Source: Zoogloea sp. (GTDB lineage: Bacteria > Pseudomonadota > Gammaproteobacteria > Burkholderiales > Rhodocyclaceae). Taken from it: a stretch of DNA of 64,000 nucleotides. Location of the stretch: positions 1 to 64,000 of the forward strand of contig WBTZ01000003.1 in the NCBI GenBank assembly GCA_009026175.1, in the 5' to 3' direction. The position numbers were made by a program, and so were the translations under genes. Shown piece after piece: positions 43,735-52,371 of this stretch (position 1 is its first letter; each line of letters begins with the position of its first letter). The notes beneath the pieces are model-generated. The model was given only the letters and a program-made list of their open reading frames with translations. It searched no databases and had not been told where the DNA came from.

Positions 43735-44861
43735 GCCACTTGAACTACGACACTTTCATCAACCTGCTGTTCGGCCGCGTTCCTCGTGCAGACGTGACCT
43801 GGGGGCTGGTACTGATCAATGGGCTTGTCTTTGCGCTGCTGGCGCTGTCCGGCCATGGCGTGATGCAGATACCTTCCGAGTTGTTGATCCGCTTCGGTGG
43901 AAACCTGGCGCCCCTTGTCCAGAAGGGGGAGGTCTGGCGCCTTGGCACGGCGCTGTTCCTGCATGGCGGGCTGCTCCATGTGGGGCTCAACATGCTGGCC
44001 CTGTATCAGGCCGGGCAGGTGGTCGAGCGCCTCTTCGGCCGTGCCGGCTTCATCCTCATCTATGGGCTGGCCGGTTTGCTCGGCAACGTGGCCAGTCTGT
44101 GGTGGAAGCAGGGGCCCGTCAGTGTGGGCGCCTCGGGCGCGATATTCGGCGTGTATGGGGCCCTGCTGGCCTATCTCAGCGTGCAGAGGGGCTCGGTCCC
44201 GGGGGAGGTGTTCAAGGAGATGCGCTCCGGCACCCTGGGTTTCATCGGCTATTCGCTGTTCGCCGGCTTTGCGCTGCCGGGCATCGACAACGCGGCGCAC
44301 CTCGGGGGGCTGCTGGCAGGGCTCGTGCTCGGTGCCTGCATGGCGATGCCCCTGGCCGCGCCCAGGCCGGTACGCTGGCTTTCGCCCCGTCTGTGGGGTG
44401 GGGTCGCCATCGTGACCGCCCTCGGGGGCGCCATGTGGACGCAGGCCCCTGAGCTTGTGCGGCGCTACGAAATGGGCGCGGCCTTCAATGAGACCCTGCA
44501 GCGTTTTTCCATTGAAGAGCAGGAGTTGCTGCGCGAGCAGGCGTCCCTGATGGAGGCCCTGCAGCGGAGGCGTGCCACGGAGACGGCGGTTCGGGATGCG
44601 CTGGAGCGCGAGTGCCTGGTGCGCTGGGAGCGACAGATCACCCAGCTCTCCTGGCGGGAGGCTCCGGCCGGTCAGGAGTGGTACCGCGAGGAGCTGATCG
44701 AGTACGCCACGGCCCGCCGTGATGCAGTGAAGGCGCTGGTGCAGGCCCTGGAGACACGTCAGTCGGTCTGGCTGGAGCGTGCGCGCAACCTGCAGGTGCA
44801 GGCTGACAACATCCTGCTGCAGATCCGCCTGCGCAAGTCGATGGAAGACAGCGGCCGCTGA
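43731..44861 (+). CDS. Rhomboid-family intramembrane serine protease with C-terminal coiled-coil extension
   Basis: Membrane protease of 376 aa. The rhomboid core (about 20-205) has the catalytic Ser135 in 'GASGAIFG', His190 in 'NAAHLGGLLAG', and the H-x-x-x-N loop 'LHVGLNMLALY'. A further hydrophobic helix (about 222-238) is followed by some 135 highly charged residues ('EEQELLREQASLMEALQRRR' and onward) predicted as coiled coil, probably cytosolic. The start is given as the TTG at 43731, overlapping the XRE stop, because no ATG lies upstream of the first membrane helix; no good ribosome binding site is seen, so translation may depend on coupling. It is followed 21 bp later by a CorC-type gene. 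Confidence 0.85.
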   Translation: MSHLNYDTFINLLFGRVPRADVTWGLVLINGLVFALLALSGHGVMQIPSELLIRFGGNLAPLVQKGEVWRLGTALFLHGGLLHVGLNMLALYQAGQVVERLFGRAGFILIYGLAGLLGNVASLWWKQGPVSVGASGAIFGVYGALLAYLSVQRGSVPGEVFKEMRSGTLGFIGYSLFAGFALPGIDNAAHLGGLLAGLVLGACMAMPLAAPRPVRWLSPRLWGGVAIVTALGGAMWTQAPELVRRYEMGAAFNETLQRFSIEEQELLREQASLMEALQRRRATETAVRDALERECLVRWERQITQLSWREAPAGQEWYREELIEYATARRDAVKALVQALETRQSVWLERARNLQVQADNILLQIRLRKSMEDSGR

Positions 44862-44882
44862 TTGCGGCCCATGGAGGGCACA

Positions 44883-46199
44883 ATGGGCTTTACCCAGCAG
44901 TTTCTGTTGATTCTCATCCTGGTGGGGGTCAGTGCCTTCTTCTCGGTGTCGGAGATCTCCGTTGCCGCGTCGCGCAAGTCGCGTCTGGCCGTGCTGGCCG
45001 AGAACGGTGACGAAGGCGCGGTCCGGGTGCTTGCGCTGCAGGCGCGGCCGGGGCCCTTCTTCACGCTCGTGCAGATCGGCCTCAACGGCGTGGCCATCAT
45101 GGGCGGCATCGTCGGTGAGGGAGCCTTTTCCCCCTGGCTGACCGAGGTCCTGAGTCCCTGGTTGCCGGCGGCCTACCTGGACAGCGTGGCCTTTGCCCTG
45201 TCCTTCGTGCTGGTGACCTCCCTGTTCATCCTGTTCGCCGACCTGATGCCCAAGCGGCTCAGCATGGCTTCGCCGGAGCGGCTCGCCATCGCCATCGCCG
45301 GGCCGATGATCCTGCTCATCCGATGGCTGCAGCCCCTGCTGTGGCTCTACAACGGTGCTGCAGACATGCTCTTCCGGCTGTTCGGGGTGCCGACTGCCCG
45401 CAATGACACGGTGACGCCGGACGAGATCATCGCGGTCGTGGAGGCGGGGGCCCAGGCCGGCGTGCTGGCCGAGCAGGAGCATGCCCTGATCGAGAACGTC
45501 TTCGGCCTGGAGGTGCGCAGCGCGCCGTCAGCCATGACCACGCGGGAGAGCGTGGTCTTCTTCACCCTGCAGGAGAGTGAGGAGAGCATCCGTCAGAAGA
45601 TCACCAGCCGGCCCTTCAACCGCTTTCCGGTGTGCGACGGAAATATCGATCAGGTGGTGGGCTATGTGGATGCCAAGGATCTGCTCAACCGGGTGCTGGC
45701 GGGGCAGTCCCTGTCCATGAAGGCGGATGCGCCGATCAACCCGCTGCTGGCCCTGCCGGACTCCCTGACCCTGTCCGAGGTGCTCGAGCGACTGCGCGAG
45801 GCGCGCGACGACTTTGCGGTGATCATCAACGAGTACGCCCTGGTGGTGGGCGTGATCACCCTCAACGACATCATCCGGGCCCTGGTGGGCGATGACGTGG
45901 AGCAGGTGCAGGAGGAGCAGATCCTGCGCCGCGACGACAATTCCTGGCTGGTGGACGGTGCCACCGCCGCGGCCGACCTGATGCGTGTGCTCGGCATCGA
46001 TGACGGGGACGGCAGCGAACACTACGAGACCGTTGCCGGCTTCATGATGTACCACCTGCGCAAGATCCCGCGGCGTACCGACCGGGTGGATCTTGCCGGC
46101 TACCGCTTCGAGGTGCTGGACGTGGACAACCACCGCATCGACCAGCTGCTGGTGAGCCGGCTCGATGGTGCCTCCGGAGAAATCTCCGGCCAGGGGTGA
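44883..46199 (+). CDS. CorC/HlyC-type (CNNM/DUF21-CBS) membrane protein
   Basis: Protein of 438 aa: an N-terminal DUF21 domain with three to four membrane helices (about 5-185, including 'FFSVSEISVAASRKSRLAVL'), a CBS-domain pair (about 205-335) and a C-terminal CorC/HlyC domain (about 345-430, 'DNSWLVDGATAAADLMRVLG'). Proteins of this build (YtfL, YfjD, CNNM) are linked to Mg or Co efflux or, for YtfL-like members, to polyamine/cation stress; 'hemolysin' labels are historical. The ATG at 44883 gives the typical start. It lies 21 bp after the rhomboid gene and 32 bp before dnaE. Confidence 0.88.
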   Translation: MGFTQQFLLILILVGVSAFFSVSEISVAASRKSRLAVLAENGDEGAVRVLALQARPGPFFTLVQIGLNGVAIMGGIVGEGAFSPWLTEVLSPWLPAAYLDSVAFALSFVLVTSLFILFADLMPKRLSMASPERLAIAIAGPMILLIRWLQPLLWLYNGAADMLFRLFGVPTARNDTVTPDEIIAVVEAGAQAGVLAEQEHALIENVFGLEVRSAPSAMTTRESVVFFTLQESEESIRQKITSRPFNRFPVCDGNIDQVVGYVDAKDLLNRVLAGQSLSMKADAPINPLLALPDSLTLSEVLERLREARDDFAVIINEYALVVGVITLNDIIRALVGDDVEQVQEEQILRRDDNSWLVDGATAAADLMRVLGIDDGDGSEHYETVAGFMMYHLRKIPRRTDRVDLAGYRFEVLDVDNHRIDQLLVSRLDGASGEISGQG

Positions 46200-46231
46200 A
46201 AGCACCGCCCGCGGACGGGTAAAATTGCGGG

Positions 46232-49200
46232 ATGTCTGAATCCCACTCCCCCCGCTTCGTCCATCTGCGCCTCCATACCGAGTATTCGATCTCCGACGGG
46301 ATCGTGCAGGTGGACTCCGCCATTGCCCGCGCTGCCGCCGACGGTATGCCGGCCCTCGGCATTTCCGACCTGGCCAACCTCTTCGGCATGGTCAAGTTCT
46401 ACAAGGGCGCCCGCGGCAAGGGCATCAAGCCGATCTGCGGCGTGGATGCCTGGATCACCCAGGACACCGACCGGGACAAGCCCTACCGGGTGCTGCTGAT
46501 CAGCAAGAACCGCAAGGGCTACGGCCAGCTCTGCGAGCTGCTGACCCGCGCCTACATGGAGAACAAGTACCGGGGCCGTGCGGAGATCCGCCGCGACTGG
46601 CTGACTGCAGACAGCGCCAGTGACCTGCTGTGCCTGTCCGGCGCCAAGGATGGCGACATCGGCCAGGCCCTCGCCAACGGCAACGGCCGCCTGGCCGAAC
46701 AACTCGCCGCCGACTGGGCGGCCCGTTTCCCGGGCGGCTTCTACATCGAGATCCAGCGCGCCGGGCATCCGGGCACCGAAGGCTACATCCGTGAAGCCCT
46801 GCAGATCGCCTCGAACCTGGACCTGCCGGTGGTGGCCACCCATCCGATCCAGTTCACCCGGCCGGAGGACTTCAAGGCCCACGAGGCCCGTGTCTGCATC
46901 GCCCAGGGCAATGTACTGGCCGACAAGCGCCGGCCGCGGGACTTCACCGAGCAGCAGTATTTCAAGACCCAGGCCGAGATGTGCGAGCTCTTCGCCGACA
47001 TCCCGGAGGCCCTCGAGAACAGCATCGAGATTGCCCGCCGCTGCTCGCTGACGATCCAGCTGGGCAAGAACTTCCTGCCCCAGTTCCCGACCCCCGAGGG
47101 CATGACCCTCGACGACTTCCTGGTGGCCGAGGCCAAGCGGGGCCTGGAGGAGCGCCTCAAGGAGCTCTATCCCAACGAGGTGGACCGGGAGGCCCAGCGC
47201 CAGCGCTACGAGGATCGGCTCAAGTTCGAGACCGACACCATCATCCAGATGGGTTTCCCGGGCTACTTCCTGATCGTGGCCGACTTCATCATCTGGGCCA
47301 AGGAGAACGGGGTGCCGGTGGGCCCCGGGCGGGGCTCCGGTGCCGGTTCGCTGGTGGCCTACAGCCTGCGCATCACCGACCTGGACCCGCTGGCCTACGC
47401 CCTGCTGTTCGAGCGCTTCCTGAACCCCGAGCGGGTATCGATGCCCGACTTCGACATCGACTTCTGCCAGGACAACCGCTACCGCGTCATCGAGTACGTG
47501 CGCGAGCGCTACGGCAAGGACGCGGTGAGCCAGATCGCCACCTTCGGCACCATGGCCTCCAAGGCGGTGGTGCGCGACGTGGGGCGGGTGCTCGACCTGC
47601 CCTATGGCCTGTGCGACCGGCTCTCCAAGCTGATCCCGGTGGTGCAGAACAAGCCGCTGTCGCTGGCCGATGCGCGGGAGCAGGAGCCGCAGATCAACGA
47701 GCTGATGGCCGACGGCAACGACGGCGAGTCGATCCAGGAGCTGTGGGGTCTGGCCGAGCCCCTCGAGGGCCTGACCCGCGGCGTCGGCATGCACGCCGGT
47801 GGCGTGCTCATCGCGCCGGGCAAGCTCACCGACTTCTGTCCGCTGTACATCGCCGATGGCGAGGACGCGACGCCGGTCTCCCAGTTCGACAAGGACGACG
47901 TGGAAGGCGTCGGCCTGGTCAAGTTCGACTTCCTGGGCCTGCGCAACCTCACCATCATCGAGCTGGCCCTCGAGTACATCGAGCGCCTCACCGGCTCCCG
48001 GCCAGACCTGATGAGCCTGGGCTTCGGCGATCAGGCGGCCTACCAGATCCTCCGCGACGCCAACACCACGGCGATCTTCCAGGTGGAATCCGAGGGCATG
48101 AAGAAGCTTCTCAAGAAGCTCGCCCCCGACCGCTTCGAAGACATCATCGCCGTGCTGGCGCTGTACCGGCCGGGCCCCCTGGGCTCGGGCATGGTGGACG
48201 ACTTCATCCTGCGGAAGAAGGGCCAGCAGGCCATCGACTACTTCCACCCGGACCTGCAGGCCTGCCTCGAGCCCACCTACGGCGTCATCGTGTACCAGGA
48301 ACAGGTGATGCAGATCTCCCAGATCATCGGGGGCTACACGCTGGGTGGTGCCGACATGCTGCGCCGGGCGATGGGCAAGAAGAAGCCGGAGGAGATGGCC
48401 AAGCACCGGGAGACCATCGCCGATGGTGCCCGCAAGCAGGGTTATGACCCGGCCTTGGCCGAACAGCTGTTCGACCTGATGACCAAGTTCGCCGAGTACG
48501 GCTTCAACAAGTCGCACACGGCCGCCTACGCGGTGGTGACCTACCACACCGCCTGGCTCAAGGCCTACCACTGCGCGGCCTTCATGGCCGCCACCATGTC
48601 GGCCGACCTGGACAACACCGATACGATCAAGATCTTCTACGAGGACACGATCGCCAACAAGGTGGTGGTCCTGCCGCCGGACGTGAACCAGTCCGACTAC
48701 CGTTTCGTGCCCACCGACGCCAAGACCATCCGCTATGGCCTGGGGGCGGTGAAAGGCGTGGGCGAGCCGGCGGTGCGGGCCATCCTGGCGGCGCGCCAGG
48801 CCGGTGGGCCGTTCAAGGATCTCTTCGATTTCTGCTGCCGGGTAGACAAGCGCCTGGCCAACCGCCGGGTCATCGAGGCCCTGGTGCGGGCCGGCGCCTT
48901 CGACACCATCGCCCCGACCCAGCCGGCCGACCGGCACACCCTGATGGCCACCGTCGGCATCGCCATGGAGGCGGCCGAGCAGCAGGCGGCCAACGCCCTG
49001 CAGAGCGGCCTGTTCGACATCCCCGGCGAAGCCGCCGGGCCGATGGTGGACTACGTCAAGGTGCGCCCGTGGGGCGACCGGGAGAAGCTCAAGGAAGAAA
49101 AGCTGGCGATCGGCTTCTTCCTGTCGGGCCACCCCTTCAATGCCTTCAAGGAAGAGGTGCGGCGCTTCGTGCGGCGCCCGCTGGCGCAGGTCGAGCCCTC

Positions 49201-49723
49201 CAAGGACCTGATCACCATGGCCGGCGTGGTGATGGAGGTCCGCGCCAAGATGACCGCCCGGGGCAAGATCGCCTTCGTCCTGCTGGATGACGGCACCACC
49301 CCGCGGGAAGTCTCGGTGTTTTCGGAGGTCTTCGACAACAACCGCCAGCGCATCGTGGTGGACGAGGTATTGATCGTTGACGCCAAGGTCAGCAACGACG
49401 ACTTTACCGGCGGCTTCCGCATCGTGGCCGACAAGCTGATGACCCTCGGCGAGGCCCGTGGCCGCTTTGCCCGGGTGCTGCAGCTCCGCCTGAATGGCGA
49501 AGTGGGGACTGCGGGAGGCGCCGCCGCCGCGGCCGAGCGCCTGCAGAGCGTGCTGGCGCCCTTCCGCGATGGCGAGTGTCCGATCCGGGTGCGCTACCGC
49601 AACGGCGTGGCCGAGGGCGACCTGCCTCTCGGGGCCGGCTGGAAGGTGAGGCCGGACGACAGCCTGCTGGAGAGCCTCAGGGAATGGCTGCCGCCGGAGG
49701 CGGTGGAAGTCATCTACGGCTGA
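46232..49723 (+). CDS. dnaE: DNA polymerase III alpha subunit
   Basis: Replicative polymerase of 1163 aa (E. coli 1160 aa). The N-terminal PHP domain starts 'FVHLRLHTEYSISDGI'. The catalytic palm has 'GPGRGSGAGSLVAYSL' (about 365-380) and the two-Asp motif 'MPDFDIDF' (about 404-411). 'YGFNKSHTAAYAVVTYHTAW' marks the fingers, and the C-terminal part contains an OB fold ('MAGVVMEVRAKMTARGKIAF') and the tau-binding region. It follows the CorC gene by 32 bp with no terminator visible and converges on the GGDEF-EAL gene. Confidence 0.98.
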   Translation: MSESHSPRFVHLRLHTEYSISDGIVQVDSAIARAAADGMPALGISDLANLFGMVKFYKGARGKGIKPICGVDAWITQDTDRDKPYRVLLISKNRKGYGQLCELLTRAYMENKYRGRAEIRRDWLTADSASDLLCLSGAKDGDIGQALANGNGRLAEQLAADWAARFPGGFYIEIQRAGHPGTEGYIREALQIASNLDLPVVATHPIQFTRPEDFKAHEARVCIAQGNVLADKRRPRDFTEQQYFKTQAEMCELFADIPEALENSIEIARRCSLTIQLGKNFLPQFPTPEGMTLDDFLVAEAKRGLEERLKELYPNEVDREAQRQRYEDRLKFETDTIIQMGFPGYFLIVADFIIWAKENGVPVGPGRGSGAGSLVAYSLRITDLDPLAYALLFERFLNPERVSMPDFDIDFCQDNRYRVIEYVRERYGKDAVSQIATFGTMASKAVVRDVGRVLDLPYGLCDRLSKLIPVVQNKPLSLADAREQEPQINELMADGNDGESIQELWGLAEPLEGLTRGVGMHAGGVLIAPGKLTDFCPLYIADGEDATPVSQFDKDDVEGVGLVKFDFLGLRNLTIIELALEYIERLTGSRPDLMSLGFGDQAAYQILRDANTTAIFQVESEGMKKLLKKLAPDRFEDIIAVLALYRPGPLGSGMVDDFILRKKGQQAIDYFHPDLQACLEPTYGVIVYQEQVMQISQIIGGYTLGGADMLRRAMGKKKPEEMAKHRETIADGARKQGYDPALAEQLFDLMTKFAEYGFNKSHTAAYAVVTYHTAWLKAYHCAAFMAATMSADLDNTDTIKIFYEDTIANKVVVLPPDVNQSDYRFVPTDAKTIRYGLGAVKGVGEPAVRAILAARQAGGPFKDLFDFCCRVDKRLANRRVIEALVRAGAFDTIAPTQPADRHTLMATVGIAMEAAEQQAANALQSGLFDIPGEAAGPMVDYVKVRPWGDREKLKEEKLAIGFFLSGHPFNAFKEEVRRFVRRPLAQVEPSKDLITMAGVVMEVRAKMTARGKIAFVLLDDGTTPREVSVFSEVFDNNRQRIVVDEVLIVDAKVSNDDFTGGFRIVADKLMTLGEARGRFARVLQLRLNGEVGTAGGAAAAAERLQSVLAPFRDGECPIRVRYRNGVAEGDLPLGAGWKVRPDDSLLESLREWLPPEAVEVIYG

Positions 49724-49734
49724 TCGCTGGGGTC

Positions 49735-49753
49735 GCCCTGCCGCAGGCGGGGC
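49735..49753. terminator. Hairpin between dnaE and the GGDEF-EAL gene
   Basis: GCCCTGCC and GGCGGGGC pair across GCA with one G-T wobble, between two convergent stops. No T run follows. Confidence 0.4.
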
Positions 49754-49757
49754 GGCT

Positions 49758-52247
49758 TCAGCAGTCGACGATGGGCGCCGCAGGCAGCGTGCCGATGCGC
49801 AGCAGTTCGGTCACCGCATCGGCCGGCAGCGGTGGGCTGAAGACATAACCCTGGGCCGCGGAGCAGCCTTCCGCGCGCAGGAAATCGAGCTGGTCGGGGG
49901 TCTCGGTGCCCTCGGCGATGACCTCCAGGCGCAGGCTGCGTCCGAGCTGGATCACCGCCCGCACGATGGCCGCATCGTCCGGGTCCTCGGTGAGGTCACG
50001 GACGAAGCTCTGGTCGATCTTCAGGCAGTCCACCGGGAAGCGCTTGAGGTAGGCCAGGCTCGAATAGCCGGTGCCGAAATCATCGATGGACATGCGCACG
50101 CCCAGCGCCTTGAGCTCCCGCAGCGTCGCCTCCACATCGGTGCCCGACTGCATCAGCAGGGACTCGGTGAGTTCGAGCTCCAGCCAGCGGGCATCGAGCC
50201 CGGCAGATTCCAGCGCCTCCCGTATGGTGGCGACCATGTCGGCGCGGCGGAACTGCAGGGCCGACAGGTTGACCGCCACGGGAACCGGCGGAAGCCCCCG
50301 GTCCTGCCACTGCCGGGCTTGCCGGCAGGCCTCGAACAGCACCCAGCGGCCGATCGGGACGATCAGTCCGCACTCTTCCGCCAGGGGGATGAAGTGGGCC
50401 GGTGAGATGCCGCCCAGGGTGCCGCTGAACCAGCGCAGCAGGGCTTCCATGCCGATGATGCGGCCGCTCGCCAGGTTGACCTGGGGCTGGTAGTACAGCT
50501 GGAATTCCTGCTGGTCCAGCGCCCGGCGCAGCGCGTTCTCCATGTGCAGCCGCTCGAGGGCGTTGACGTTCATGACCTCGTCGAAGAAGCGGTAGGTGTT
50601 CCGCCCTTCCTCCTTGGCGTGGTACATGGCCGTGTCGGCGTTCTTCATCAGGGTCTCGGCGCACTCCCCGTCCTCCGGGTAGAGGGCGATGCCGATGGAG
50701 AAGGATGTGGCGAGCTGTTGCCCCTCGATTTCGAATGCCGGGCACAGCTTGTCGAGGATCTTCTCGGCGACCCGGGCGGCGTCGTCCGGCACGTTGATGT
50801 CGGTCAGTACGATCAGGAACTCGTCCCCGCCCTGGCGGCTGACCGTGTCGGTCTCGCGGATGCAGGCGCTCAGGCGCAGGGCGACCCCCTGCAGCAGGCG
50901 GTCGCCCACCATGTGGCCGAGGGAATCGTTGATGGTCTTGAAGCGGTCCAGGTCGAGGAAGAGCAGGGCGATCCGCGAGCCGTGGCGGGCCGCCTGGGCC
51001 AGGGACTGATCGAGGCGGTCCTGCAGCAGGGTGCGGTTGGGCAGGCCGGTCAGCGGGTCATGCTGGGCCAGGAAGGCGATGCGGGCCTCCGAGGCCTTGC
51101 GCTCGGTGATGTCGGAGAACACCGCCACGTAGTGGGTGACCCGGCCGCTGCGGTCCCGCACGGTGCTGATCGACAGGGCCGCAGGGTAGAGCGTGCCGTC
51201 CTTCCGGCGATCGTTGATCTCGCCCTGCCAGAAGCCGTTGATGCTGATGTCCCGCCACATCGCCTCGTAGAAGCTGCGATCGTGGTGGCCGGAGTGCAGC
51301 AGGCGCGGCGTCTGGCCCACGGCCTCCGCGGAGGTGTAGCCGGTCACATCGGTGAAGGCCTGGTTCACCGACAGGATGCGCTGCTGTGCGTCGGTGACGA
51401 TGATGGCTTCGATGCTGTTGCGGAACACCGTCAGGGCCAGGCGCAGCTGCTCTTCGCTGTCACGCCGGGCGGTCACGTCGGCGATGGTGGTCACCACCCC
51501 CCGGCGGTCGCCGGAGTGGTCATCGAAGAGGGGGATGGAGTTGGTCCAGAGCCAGCGCCGCCCGCCGTCCTGGCGATCGAGCCCGAGCAGGCCGGATTGG
51601 GGCAGCCCGGTGGACAGGGCCTGCATCGCGGGGGTCTGGGATGGGGCGAGGGGTTCGCCTTCTTCGTCCAGGTAGGTGATGAGCTTGTTGTGGATGTCCC
51701 AGCCCTTCATCTGCTCTGCGCTGAGCCCGAGGATCTCCTCGGCCATGACGTTGTGCAGCAGCAGGACTCCGTCGGCGTCACGCATGATCACGCCTTCGCC
51801 CATGGAGGCCAGCAGCGTCCGCATGCGGGTCTCCCGCTCGCGCAGCTCGGCCTCCGTATTGCGGCGGTCGGTGATGTCGAAGCAGGAGCCGATGTAGCCG
51901 GCGAACTCGCCGGCCTGGTCGTAAAGGGGGCGGCCGGTGTTGAGGATCCAGCGGTAGCTGCCGTCCTTGTGGCGCAGCCGGAACTCCATCTCGAAGGGCG
52001 TGCGGACGGTGAAGTGTTCCAGGTAGGTGCCGACGCAGCGGTCGAAATCCTCCGGGTGTACGCCCATCGTCCAGCCGTCACCGACCTCCTGCTCGAGGCT
52101 GCGGCCGGTGAAGTCCAGCCAGGTCTTGTTGAAGTAGCTGCAGCGCGCATCGGCGCCGGAGCGCCAGATCAGCGTCGGGAAGTGCTCGAAAAGCGACAGC
52201 TGGAAGGCCCAGTTGTCGGCGTTTTCGGAGGAGGGTAAGGCAAGCAC
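49758..52247 (-). CDS. PAS-PAS-PAS-GGDEF-EAL c-di-GMP signalling protein
   Basis: Cytosolic protein of 829 aa with three PAS/PAC sensor modules (about 15-130, 140-255, 265-380), a GGDEF domain ('RQGGDEFLIVL', about residue 470) and an EAL domain (from about 565; 'GMEALLRW', 'ELTESLLM' and 'DDFGTGYSSLAYLKRFPVDC' all intact). Both catalytic signatures are conserved, so it could make and break c-di-GMP; in such hybrids the GGDEF part often only tunes the phosphodiesterase. 'TRRDSEEQ' links and PAC motifs such as 'DKTWLDFTGRSLEQ' are typical. The start is a GTG at 52247 giving 'LALPSSENADNWAFQ'; no strong ribosome binding site is seen, so the start is uncertain. Confidence 0.92.
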   Translation of the reverse strand: MLALPSSENADNWAFQLSLFEHFPTLIWRSGADARCSYFNKTWLDFTGRSLEQEVGDGWTMGVHPEDFDRCVGTYLEHFTVRTPFEMEFRLRHKDGSYRWILNTGRPLYDQAGEFAGYIGSCFDITDRRNTEAELRERETRMRTLLASMGEGVIMRDADGVLLLHNVMAEEILGLSAEQMKGWDIHNKLITYLDEEGEPLAPSQTPAMQALSTGLPQSGLLGLDRQDGGRRWLWTNSIPLFDDHSGDRRGVVTTIADVTARRDSEEQLRLALTVFRNSIEAIIVTDAQQRILSVNQAFTDVTGYTSAEAVGQTPRLLHSGHHDRSFYEAMWRDISINGFWQGEINDRRKDGTLYPAALSISTVRDRSGRVTHYVAVFSDITERKASEARIAFLAQHDPLTGLPNRTLLQDRLDQSLAQAARHGSRIALLFLDLDRFKTINDSLGHMVGDRLLQGVALRLSACIRETDTVSRQGGDEFLIVLTDINVPDDAARVAEKILDKLCPAFEIEGQQLATSFSIGIALYPEDGECAETLMKNADTAMYHAKEEGRNTYRFFDEVMNVNALERLHMENALRRALDQQEFQLYYQPQVNLASGRIIGMEALLRWFSGTLGGISPAHFIPLAEECGLIVPIGRWVLFEACRQARQWQDRGLPPVPVAVNLSALQFRRADMVATIREALESAGLDARWLELELTESLLMQSGTDVEATLRELKALGVRMSIDDFGTGYSSLAYLKRFPVDCLKIDQSFVRDLTEDPDDAAIVRAVIQLGRSLRLEVIAEGTETPDQLDFLRAEGCSAAQGYVFSPPLPADAVTELLRIGTLPAAPIVDC

Positions 52248-52371
52248 GGCAGCTGTCGATTCCGATGCACTGGAGCCAGGAGTTCGATTGGGAGACGCAT
52301 TTTAACGCTTTTGAAAGGATGCGCCGTGAATATCGCGGATGGCATCCCTCTGCCAGGGCAAGTGCACGCTT

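Noticed and set aside
46100..49132. Open frame of about 1000 codons antisense to dnaE
   Set aside because: It is produced by the G/C-biased third positions of dnaE read on the other strand; it is His/Gly/Leu/Val-rich low-complexity sequence with no domain, and dnaE itself is certain.
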